Positions 55,241-64,000 of a DNA stretch of 64,000 nucleotides are shown here, piece by piece. The stretch is from Trichodelitschia bisporula. Taxonomy: Eukaryota > Ascomycota > Dothideomycetes > Phaeotrichales > Phaeotrichaceae. Both the position numbers and the translations under genes were made by a program. The DNA is taken from the NCBI GenBank assembly GCA_010356995.1, contig ML996699.1, forward strand, positions 589,697 through 653,696, in the 5' to 3' direction. The notes below the pieces were generated by a model. That model worked only from the letters and a program-made list of their open reading frames with translations, was not told the DNA's origin and searched no databases. Each line of letters begins with the position of its first letter. Position 1 is the stretch's first letter.

Positions 55241-58200
55241 TCACCGATCTAACCCATCCAGTTCTATCAGTTTACGCACCAGATCCATAAGCTCATCTCC
55301 CGTCGTATCAAGCCCCGGATCGTCCGCCTTCCTCGACAGCACATCATCTAGCATCCCCCGTAGCCGCGAGACAAGCACACCGATACGCGCCCACCCCCTA
55401 AGCCTAACCCAACCATCCACAATCAAGCCCCGGCCCAGTGTATCCAAGGCAATAGGTCCGGAGAACATCAGCAGCGAATACGCATTGAAAGCTATTCCCA
55501 TCAGCATCACCACACCCATCCGAAAGAAGTCCACTCACGCGTCAGATTCCGCACGAAAACCTTACTCGTCGCCACCTTCTCAAAATACGCCAGGAAGGCA
55601 CTACTCCCAGGAAAAGCCTGCGCGCCAAACACCGTGCTCGACGGATGCACAAACACGCGCCCACTATCTTGGGTGAAGAACTTAATCGTCCTAGCCTCGG
55701 GATCCAACTCCACGGCGCCCGCCATCCCGACCGCGAACTTCTTCTCCGGGAACTCGATCCGTGCGAGCTGCGGGTTGAATGCACCGGCAATGAGCGCGCG
55801 AATCAGCGCGTTATTCCCGTTCTGCGCATTGAGCGCCACGTCGGGGCCGGTGTTTCCCGCGCGGTACCCGAGCCGAAGGAAACCTATCTCCTTGAGTGCG
55901 TTCACGTACTGTGCCCGCGTGGAGTTGATGTCGTTCAAAGCGGAGAAGGATAGGAAATTCGCCTCGCACCACGTGCGTACCTCCCTGAACCCGGCGCGCG
56001 CACGCATCGCGCTCCACGCCTCAAACGCGCGTAGATCGGCAATAGCATCGCCGTGGCCCTGGCCGAAGGCCAACCGCGCCGCTTTGCTTTCCTCGCGCTT
56101 GGCCTGGGGAGAGACGAACGGGGGGCGCATGGTCAGCACCGCGGCAATAGTGAGACACGCCTCGAGACACGCAAACGTAGCGCCGTACACGAGGAGTTTG
56201 CCGCAGCGCAGGTCCGCGGGTATCATCGCGAGATGCCGCCCTAAGCCGGTAAGTGCATCGTCCGCGAGCGCGCCCATGCGGTGCAGGAGGTGAATTGCGC
56301 CGTCGACGGCACGGACGTCAGGAGGCGTGAGGGCGCCGGCGAGGAAAGCCGGCACGTTGGGCACGCCCATTGCCTTGACTGAGAGGCAGAGCTGCTCGAG
56401 CGGCACGCGGCGGATCTCGGGCTCGGGGCGCTCGGGCATTTTGGCCTCCGCGTTGCGCGTGTACAGCTTGTAGCAGGCGCCTTCGCGGACACGGCCCGCA
56501 CGGCCGCGGCGCTGTTTGCAGGCGGCGCGCGAGGCCCAGACTTCTTCCAGCTTGACCATGTTGTTTTGCGGATCGAAACTGGTTTCTTTGACGCGGCCGG
56601 TGTCGATCACGGCGACGACGTCTTCGATTGTGATTGAGGTTTCGGCGACGTTGGTTGAGGCGATTACTTTGCGGGTGCCTTTCGGCGCGGGGGGGAAGAC
56701 GCGGCGCTGCTCGTCTGGGAGGAGGGAGGCGTGGAGGGGGAGGGCGTGGATGTTGGGGATTTGGCGGAGGGCTTGGAGGGTGCGGTCGATTTCCATGGTT
56801 CCCGGGAGGAAGATTAGGATGGCGCCGTCTCGGTGCCCCAGTTCGGAGTCGATGGATCGGACGATGTGGGCGATCAGGTCGTAGTTGATCTTCATACCGA
56901 TGCCGCGAAGGGTCGCCATGAGCTGTTTCTGTAAGCCTTCGTCTTCAAGGTCGTCTTCTTCGTTGTGGCCGTTGTAGCCAGACATGCGGATGACGTCGTC
57001 AAGGTAGTAGTCGGTAACGGGATGCGTGCGTCCCTGGATCTCGATCCGGGCCACGGGTCCGACGCCGCGGAAATAGTTTTCGAAGATACCAGCGTCAAGT
57101 GTCGCGCTCATGAGAATGAGACGAAGGTCCCTCCGCTGGCTCAAGACATCGCGGAGGAGAATGAGGAGAAAATCAGTATCCAGACTGCGCTCATGAACCT
57201 CATCAACTACCACATGGCTGACGTCGGCGAGCGAAGCAACGACGTCTTCCGGCCGACCTCCAGAAGTCTGAAGCCGACGAAGCAGCACACCGGTTGTAAC
57301 GAAAGTGATTTTTGTCTCTCCAGGCCGGACCTTCGACTCACCGCGGATGATGTAGCCAACCTCTTCGCCCACGCGAGAGTATCGCTCCTCAGCAACACGG
57401 TCGGCGAGACCAAGAGCTGAGATACGACGCGGCTGTGTACAAATGATGTTTGCAGCTTCGCCCAGCCCTTTCTCTATTAGATCATCTAGTATAAACTGCA
57501 CCGACTGAGTCGATTTTCCGGAACCGGTTTCGCCAGAAATGATCGTAATCTGATGGTCTGCAACTGCGGTCACAATCGACTCCTGCAGGCTCCAGGCGGG
57601 AAGATTGCGCCGAACTGCGAGCATTTTTTGCTGCGGCGCCATCGTTTGTTTCTTCTTCCAGTCGTCAAACATGCGTTGGCTTTTGGGTGTGCCAATGGTC
57701 CAGTTCACAGGCCGGTGAGGGCGGCGGCTCGAGGTGACACCATTTGCAGGCTGAGCAGGCTTGACCTCGCCTGCTGCGGCAGCGGCGGACACATCCGTTA
57801 GTCTGCCGGGATTCTCGATGATGTCTGCCATATTATGCTCCAACCAGTCCACAATGTTAAAGAGCATTTGTTCGCCGAGGAACGCTACGTTGGCATACTC
57901 CAGTGCTTGCTTTAGAATGCTCAGGCGAATGTAAGCAGGCAATGCAGCATGTAAGGACAGGATTGGTAGGACGTTGGGATATGGGCCAGATGGTCTGCGG
58001 GCATGCAGACTGACCTGAACATTGACTCCTTCGGGCTGCAACCACAGTTGGAATGTGTCCTTGGAAGTGGGCTCGTAGCGTTCATCAAAGATGGATGTGA
58101 GAATCGTTTGCTCTTCGTCCCAGGCGTCCGGTTCACCGTCCGTTTCAGCCAACTCGCTCTCTGCGAGACCAGCTGCAATCTGGTCAACGTCATCGGTATG

Positions 58201-59488
58201 CTCGAGAAACCGGTTCTGCAGCAAGGCAGCTGCTCTCCCTTCATCTCCTTTGCAGCTATCCAACGCTTCTTCGCACAAATCCGCAGCATATCCGGCTTCA
58301 GAGAGTCTCTTGATCATTCCCTCTCGCTTCATATCTGAACTCGCCATGCTGATCCCGGCCACGTAGTTTTCTGGAAGACTCCACCCAGGAAGGTCGTCCT
58401 CAGGGACATGGATAAGGAGCCACTCCAGAATCTCCTCCTTGTCTTTGCAGAGTTCGGCAGCTTCCTCCACATGGCTTTTACGGAATCCAAGAGTTGTGAC
58501 GTCTGCAATGATATCTTGTTTTCCTTTCGCTGACATCTGCAGTGAATTCTGATTCCATACGGACCGCTCCCGAATGAGTCGCTCCACTTGAATCCGGGTG
58601 CGCTTTCCCATGTCAACGGTAGGTGCCTTTGACCAGCCTTTGCTGCGGTTGCTGTGGGAGCTACTGGAGGCAGCAACGCCAACTCCTGGTTGAGGTGGCA
58701 AAGCTTGCTCTTTGGCCTTTTGCTTCTCAATCTCTGCCCGCTTCTTGGCTGCTGCGGCAATATTGGCTTCTCGTTCCCTGTGAGCATTGAAAGGATCCGC
58801 TTCGTATATCCAAGCTTTGCCTTGTGCAACATCTTCCTTCTTGATGTCTGCAAAGATTCCCTTCCAAAGATCTCGATACTTCGGGGGCATCATCATGTGG
58901 AGGTTTTGCATGCTGCACATCCTGAACAGCGCGTAGGCGGCCGCAAAATGCCGAGCCTCCACAGCTGTTGTCTCCGCCGCCACTTCGTCATGCTCACGTG
59001 GAAATTTAAACGGAGGCAGAACCGTGGTCTCTCTAGTCTTGGGATTAGTAGCTTTGAGAATGACGCCAGAGATGAATCCCGCAGGAGTTTTGATCTGTGG
59101 CCACGATTAGACGAGAAAAAGCAATCACCTTGATTCATGGCAAAAGAACTTGACAAACCATCGTATATTCCGGTTTCTCCCATTTCTGCTTCTGACACCG
59201 CTCCGACAAGATGGCTACAGGAAGCTTTCCTGTCCAGCTAGCACCTCCGATGAGGGTGCGGGTGTCCGGCTTCTTAGGCGCCTCCTCGGCTGGCGGAGCA
59301 TCCTTTGCAGGTCCCTTGCCTTTGCCTTTGGAACTTTCGTCTGCGGTCTCTTCAGCAGCCGGCTTTTTCGCCTTTCGAGGCTCGTCTTTTGAATTTGTAA
59401 ACACAATATTGCTGCCGTCGTCCGGCTCGACGACGCTCTTTGCGGGCCGCTTATTTTGGTTACCCCGTGGGGGATGTCCTCTGGCCAT
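55241..59488 (-). CDS. DExH-box RNA helicase, DHX57/YLR419W-like
   Basis: Large ATP-dependent RNA helicase of the DHX29/DHX57 group, with a cytosolic or ribosome-linked role in relatives. The spliced model has exons 59488-59159, 59094-55539 and 55491-55241 (introns of 64 and 47 nt), giving 1378 residues. The disordered basic head is followed by a conserved block (PAGFISGVILKATNPKT...RHFAAAYALFRM). UBA-like helices lie at about 312-347 and 372-409. An RWD domain spans about 437-537. The RecA core has Walker A GETGSGKST (631-639), PRRISA, DEVH (741-744), SAT, and motif VI QRRGRAGR. The ratchet and OB domains include VFVRNLTP, restored at the last splice, and end LIELDGLDR. The first exon was chosen because PEYTM|IKTPAGF joins the family's N-terminal block. 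Divergent from aprataxin, convergent with EBP2 (226 bp between stops). Confidence 0.93.
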
Positions 59489-59785
59489 GGTTAAAAGAGA
59501 GAATGGGATTTGAACCTTCAGCCATGTATGAGTCCAGGTCGGGTGTGGTGGAGCAAAACTTATATCACGGTCGTGGCGGTGTCTGTTTTCAGGGTTACGT
59601 AGGGCTGAATAGGGCTGTTTGCCAAGGGTGGCGCTTGCTTCCGCCACTGGGAGCTGTGACGACTTCCCAAGCTCCGGAGATGTGATGTGATGCTTGCGGC
59701 GTTCGGCTCGCGTTTGAATTTTGGACTTGTACACAGAATATACCTGGCGTTCACGTCTCATTGTCAATTTTATAGTCACCCAGCC
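59489..59785. promoter_or_regulatory. Bidirectional promoter, DHX57-like / aprataxin
   Basis: Only 297 bp separate the two divergent ATGs. A GGTTCAAATCCC B-box-like sequence on the minus strand (about 59504-59516) lies within the helicase leader but is not part of a tRNA. No TATA box is evident. Confidence 0.5.
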
Positions 59786-60658
59786 ATGTCACAGCCCCAA
59801 GAGACCTCGGAAGATGCCATCACAGCGGAGGAAATGACCGGTGAAGCGTTCCCCAGGCAAACCTCAAAGCCGCGGAATGCCTGTAAGCTTCCAGAGATCT
59901 GGTCTTCGTATCAACTGACTCATCCAGTTACCGAACTGATGTCGGCAACGAAACCTCACCGCCCCCGAAGCACAAAAACTCCCTCAGGGAAGACCTACGC
60001 CGGCCGGGACGGCCTGCTAGCCTACATCCTCGAGCCAGAATCCTTCCCAGCCTCACGCGTAATCTCCTACGATGATGACTGGGTCCTAATTCACGACCTG
60101 TATCCCAAAGCCTCGGTGCACCTCCTCCTCATGCCGCGCAACAAGCGCTTCTACTCCCAACACCCAGTCGAAGCCTTTCGCGACCCCACCTTCCTCACCG
60201 CGGCGAAGGAAGAAACAGCCAAAGCCGAGCGGCTGGCCGCATCGGAGCTAAGGCGCATCTACGGGCCGGGGTCGCGTGCAGAGCAGGCGCGGATAAAGGC
60301 CATGGAGGCGGATGAGCCACCCCCACCGGAGGAACTGCCAGAGGGCCGAGACTGGGCTGCTGCAATCTTGAGCGGCATACATGCGCATCCTTCCATGAGC
60401 CACCTGCACATACATATCATCTCCGAAGACCGGTATTCGGAATGCTTGCGGCATCGAAAGCATTATAATAGTTTTGCCACACCGTTTCTCGTTCGTCTTA
60501 ACGAGTTTCCGCTTAGTACGAACGATCCGCGTCGCGGGAAGGTAAACTTCCTAGCCCATGATATGCAGTGCTGGCGCTGTGGGAAGAACTTCGAGAACAA
60601 GTTTGCAGCGTTGAAGAGGCACTTGGAAGAGGAGTTACAGGAGTGGAAGAAGGAATAG
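59786..60658 (+). CDS. HNT3: Aprataxin (HIT-domain DNA deadenylase)
   Basis: Removes AMP from abortive 5'-adenylated DNA ends during strand-break repair in the nucleus. Exons are 59786-59882 and 59928-60658, with a 45-nt intron that is a multiple of three and stop-free, so the unspliced frame is also open. Splicing gives RNAFTELMSATKP, the usual start of the HIT fold, and 275 residues. The HIT motif HLHIHI is at 191-196 and contains the adenylated His. Upstream, ISYDDDWVLIHDLYPKASVHLLLMPRN forms the core sheet. The C-terminal zinc finger CWRC...H...E (C247, C250, H264, and a Glu near 268) fits the C2HE type described for fission-yeast aprataxin. A region between them (about 110-170) is longer and acidic, as is common in fungi. 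The upstream frame to 59687 belongs to the leader. Confidence 0.94.
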   Translation: MSQPQETSEDAITAEEMTGEAFPRQTSKPRNACKLPEIWSSYQLTHPVTELMSATKPHRPRSTKTPSGKTYAGRDGLLAYILEPESFPASRVISYDDDWVLIHDLYPKASVHLLLMPRNKRFYSQHPVEAFRDPTFLTAAKEETAKAERLAASELRRIYGPGSRAEQARIKAMEADEPPPPEELPEGRDWAAAILSGIHAHPSMSHLHIHIISEDRYSECLRHRKHYNSFATPFLVRLNEFPLSTNDPRRGKVNFLAHDMQCWRCGKNFENKFAALKRHLEEELQEWKKE

Positions 60659-60838
60659 GGATCAACAGCATGAATGTAGAATGAATAATGAAGGTCCATT
60701 GTAACATTGCAGCCTGCGGATTATGTAGTGTACAATGACAGAGCTTTTTTCCACCAAAGGATTGGCTTACAAATCCCATAACCGCTCGCGTGTCTAACCA
60801 TGAGTCGAGTACCCAACAGGCTATTCGAACCACTTCAT

Positions 60839-61757
60839 CTACGGCTTAGTCTTGTTCTTGGGCGTGTTACGGCGCTTCGCATCGGGGCGCTGCAGGTGCT
60901 GCGCAGGGATCCAGCTCTCGTCGTACGCCTTCGCACCAGTGGTGACAGCGGGCCCATCCGCGCCAGCGACAGAGACCTGGTCAGCGGGATCGACACGCTT
61001 AGCACCGGATGTAGATTTCTTCGCACGCTCGCCGCCCTTGCCGCCGCGACGGGTCTGGGGGAAGAGGGTTTTGATCCAAGTGCTGTAGACAAAGTAGCCG
61101 ATTCCACCGAAGACCGCAGCGAGAAAGAGGTACAGGAAGATGCTGGAATTTGTTAGGCCAATAACCAAAGTTTTAGCAAAGAAGCTTACATCTGCGGGTC
61201 GAAGATCGAGATGGGAGCTTCGACCACGCTGACAGTGGCATTATAGGCCGGAACTTGGAAGGGGCGGTTCTGTGCATCGAGGACGATGGCCGCCAACGAT
61301 AGGCGCAAGTCCTGCGGGTGAAGGTCGGTGGTGAAGTCATACGTCAGGGACTCGTTTTGGCCGGCCGGCACCTCAATGTTGTAGTTACGCGACGTGAGGT
61401 TGCGCACTACCTCGCTGTTAGGATCCTGAGACCACAGAGAGCCGCCAACTACGCGGATGCTGATGGGTGCAGGCTCGTTGTTCACGACGGAAAGAACGGC
61501 CTGGGTCGCGTGTCCGTTGACAAGCTTCACGCCAAATATCTCAGAGTTCGGGAATGTGGCGCTGATCTTAACGGCCAAGTTGAGAGGCACATTAGGCGAC
61601 TGGGCAGTTCCCTCGCCATTGGGAGTGTTCTTGCGAGCAGTCAGATATGCCGCATATCTGCAGCAGAAGCTTGGGGAAGGCGTACCTCGACTTCAATTGC
61701 TGCACGGCATGCCTGCAGAGAGAGGAGTCCCAGTGCGATTGCCTTGACGAGACCCAT
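60839..61757 (-). CDS. IRC22: IRC22/TRAP-alpha family ER membrane protein
   Basis: Type I endoplasmic-reticulum protein related to translocon-associated protein alpha and yeast Irc22. Exons are 61757-61686, 61629-61190 and 61142-60839 (introns of 56 and 47 nt), giving 271 residues. The signal peptide MGLVKAIALGLLSLQACRAA is in exon 1. The lumenal beta-sandwich follows: LNLAVKISATFPNSEIFGVKLVNGHATQAVLSVVNNEPAPISI, VGGSLWSQ and YNIEVPAGQNESLTYDF. One membrane helix (IIFLYLFLAAVFGGIGYFVYSTW) is completed by the last splice. The cytosolic tail is basic and ends PKNKTKP. Two other AGs in intron 1 lead to stops, which fixes the acceptor at 61630. It converges with aprataxin (180 bp between stops). 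Confidence 0.92.
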
Positions 61758-62609
61758 GGTGGCCAAAAGAAGTGGTCGAGAAGAGACGCGGAAAGTATTG
61801 GTATGGGTTGGTAAAGAAGGAGGTCAATTAGAGGAGTAGAGCTTCGAGGTGAGAGAGGGAGCTTCGTGACGGAATTGTGCTCCTCTGGGCAAAGGTGGCA
61901 TTTCCCGTCAGCTAGGCTGCCAGGCTAGCTCCGTACCTGTAATTGGGTGGATCCTTACCATTTCTCAGAGGGGACTAGCGGAGTGCATGGTACCAGGTTC
62001 AAAATCGACTACGCCGTATACCGTATATGTGGAGAGCTTGAGCATCTCCATCGCAAGACATCCAAGCCGATGCTTCATGTGAACCTAGTAACTTGTGCCC
62101 TTACAGTACTAGAATACTCCATTGAAAACGTGAAGTTTCCCACTGCCAGTGTCACTTTCCTCCCTCGGTGCCGAGAAAACGCCGATCGGCGGCGCAGACC
62201 CGACTCCGAAAGGTCCCCTTCAACGTTCTCCAACACTTTCTCCGCCATCAATCCATCATCAAGACGTCCAACACTTAGCGATTTTCTTCATCCACTATCC
62301 ACCCCGCCGCCTGGTCATTTTGTACGGTTCAAAGCTGTACACCCTGCGCGTACATCTCGCAGTCATCTCAGAGACTCCAGCTTAATTCTCGATATTCGGA
62401 ACCGCAAAAGCCCCCCAACTTCTAATTCACGGGTTTTCCATTGGCACCACGAGTGACGCGATGGATTCTGCTTTGCAACAGTAAATAAATACTTCAAATC
62501 CCCGCTTTCGTTCTTCTATTCTGAAGCTCTCGTTGCTTCCTTACTTTTCTCTCCCCTCCTTCCCCTTCATCTCTCTGCTCTTTTTCTTTCCCCCCTCGCT
62601 TGGTTCATA
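61758..62609. promoter_or_regulatory. Divergent promoter region, IRC22 / CCCH gene
   Basis: 852 bp between divergent ATGs. The last 150 bp before the CCCH gene are a strong CT-rich leader (62510-62600). An open frame at 61947-62456 lacks recognisable features. No TATA box is clear. Confidence 0.5.
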
Positions 62610-64000
62610 ATGAATGATTTCGACTTTGAATCGACTTGCGCCGACGATACAGCATATACGCCACATGCTTCACTTTTCTCTCAAATCGACCGGTTCAAAT
62701 GTGCTGACATTAATAGGAATGCTCTGGTCGAGGCTAGTATACTTATATACTTTGCCGATAGTTAGTTAACCCCGTCTAGGAGCTTGTAGCTCGTCACGAA
62801 ATGGCCCAACAGGGGTGCGCTGACGCATTAATGGAACTCGAGCGCCAGAGGCGGCTGAATATTCAGCTGCAATACGAAAAAGATCAGCTTGAGAGCGACA
62901 TGTGTCACCTCAAGATTCAGATGGTCGGTACTGCGCTTTTCCTTGGGCCAAAGCTAACCATGATAGACCATGGATCCTTTTATCGTTGTTCTAATCGACG
63001 GCGATGGCATGATTGTAGGCGTTCTGTATATACGTTAAAGTCTTTACTAATATATATTAGTTTCATGACTCTCTTCTCGTTGCTGGCGAAGATGGTGGCA
63101 AAAGGGCTGCTCGTCTCCTGGAAAGCTCCGCAAAATTGTTCCTTCATCATCTGTTTCCCGAGCTCCCAACGGGCGTCAAGGTCCAAGCTCGGGTGTATGC
63201 TAACCTCCAAAAGATGGCACACGACTGTGCTGAAATGGGCTTGGTTAACGATCCTTCGGTCGTTGTGGACTTCGCGCATGGGCTTTCGCTAGGAAATTCC
63301 CTAGTGGACTTCATTGATGTTGGGAGCGATGATCTGACGAAGAAAGTCTTCGGTGTGTTAGACCCCACATGAAAGAGCTCGCAGGAACGGCCTAGTTAAC
63401 AAGATCATAGATGTTTTCCAAGTCTTCGCCCACGACTCCCACTGTCGTCAGGTTATTTTTGGATGTTCCCATGAAAAGGGGTATGCACCGCGGCTTGTGC
63501 AATACACCAGCGACCCGAAGATGGTTGATAAAATTACCTTGCTCGTGGGAACTCCGTTTGAGCCGGAGCTCGATGCGTTGCCTTTCCGCAAAGAGCAGTT
63601 TGGCAGCCTGTTTCGAACGAAAAAAATCAGCCAAGGCCGTATGCGCTCGGAAAACGGCTCGCCTGCTCCCTCGTACAATAGCCCGGCTGTTTCTCAGGCT
63701 CCCCTTGCTCCCTCGCACAACAGCCCGACTGTTTCTCAGGCTCCTCTTGCTTCATGGGCACAGACGGCGGCTGCGGTAGCCGCGCTCCCAGTCCAGGACA
63801 ATGTCCCAGTCCAGGATAATGTCAAGAAGCAGGATCGCGAATGGCCCACGCCGCAGACCCCAGATGATATTCCTCGCAACACCAAGGGGCAGCGTATCGA
63901 CCCGCCTCCTCCGGCATACAACCAGGTGGAGTTGGCCCGCGTTCGGAAAATCAAGATGTGCAATGTCCACTACTTGCGAGGGGCTTGTACCTTCGGCAAC
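62610..64000 (+). CDS. Fungal CCCH zinc-finger protein with NYN-like domain (5' part)
   Basis: Runs off the right edge. Exons by eye are 62610-62736 (end uncertain), about 62790-62923, 62967-63014, 63061-63352, and 63396 onward; introns are about 53, 43, 46 and 43 nt. A short N-terminal coiled coil (ADALMELERQRRLNIQLQYEKDQLE) leads to a domain opening MDPFIVVLIDGDGMIF. It continues through GKRAARLL, VDFIDVGSDD, and RQVIFGCSHEKGYAPRLVQY. Then comes a Ser/Pro/Gln-rich linker with tandem repeats. The last visible residues KMCNVHYLRGACTFGN begin a C-x8-C CCCH finger. I know such proteins as fungal CCCH proteins of unknown function. The LIDGDG start and alpha/beta order resemble an NYN/PIN nuclease fold, which would give a Regnase-like layout. 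However, the usual GDxDF acidic motif is replaced by GCSHEKGY. The first intron's ends have two possible solutions. Confidence 0.8.
63665..63823. repeat. Tandem repeats in the CCCH-protein linker
   Basis: Two 42-bp units (63665-63706 and 63707-63748) each encode a 14-residue APS[YH]NSP[AT]VSQAPL block. Two 18-bp units (63788-63805 and 63806-63823) encode PVQDNV twice. Both keep the frame and sit in the disordered linker before the zinc finger. Confidence 0.85.

Noticed and set aside
1-64000. Transposon, retroelement, virus-derived segment or CRISPR array
   Set aside because: No reverse transcriptase, integrase, transposase or capsid-like translation, no long terminal or inverted repeats, and no regular spacer array was seen in either strand.

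Overview
This window is nuclear DNA of a filamentous ascomycete (Pezizomycotina). A Dothideomycete is my best guess, held weakly and only from protein style. The evidence is the gene set, about one gene per 3 kb on both strands, and many short spliceosomal introns (mostly 43-65 nt, GTRNGT-type donors, CTNAC/CTAAT branch sites, YAG acceptors). I support 20 protein-coding genes, 19 complete and one cut by the right edge. I recognise no rRNA, intact tRNA, CRISPR array, retroelement, DNA transposon or virus-derived element.

Layout, left to right. A diverged 111-bp tandem duplication lies at the left edge. Then come TFC3 (large TFIIIC subunit, -), AIM6-like phosphodiesterase (-), a basic coiled-coil protein (+) meeting urease accessory ureD (-) tail to tail, and the cohesin subunit SCC3 (+). 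A 4.5-kb gap without a supported gene follows, then an MFS/DHA2 transporter (+), a membrane-anchored aspartic-protease-fold protein lacking the first catalytic Asp motif (+), ribosomal protein eL22 (-), a small secreted Kex2-type protein (+), and an RFTS-domain/C2H2 protein resembling the heterochromatin factor Raf2/DIM-7 (+). Importin alpha (-) and telomere protein POT1 (+) are divergent. After a 5.4-kb gap/leader region come a CDC25-type Ras GEF (+), a membrane-anchored GH16 glycosidase (+), an HSBP1-like coiled coil (-) divergent from EBP2 (+), a DHX57-like DExH helicase (-) divergent from aprataxin (+), IRC22/TRAP-alpha (-), and the 5' part of a fungal CCCH zinc-finger protein with a possible NYN-like domain (+).

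Most genes are housekeeping functions that share no single pathway: Pol III transcription, cohesion, telomere capping, nuclear import, ribosome biogenesis, Ras signalling and DNA repair. I see no biosynthetic cluster or defence island. The most interesting candidates are the predicted dead aspartic protease with a triplicated cytosolic motif, the NYN-like + CCCH protein at the right edge, the RFTS heterochromatin-type factor, and two B-box-like sites inside the first intron of the gene for the B-box-binding TFIIIC subunit. Two introns (importin alpha and aprataxin) are multiples of three without stops, so an ORF finder reads through them. Coding coordinates given here are spliced models made by eye.
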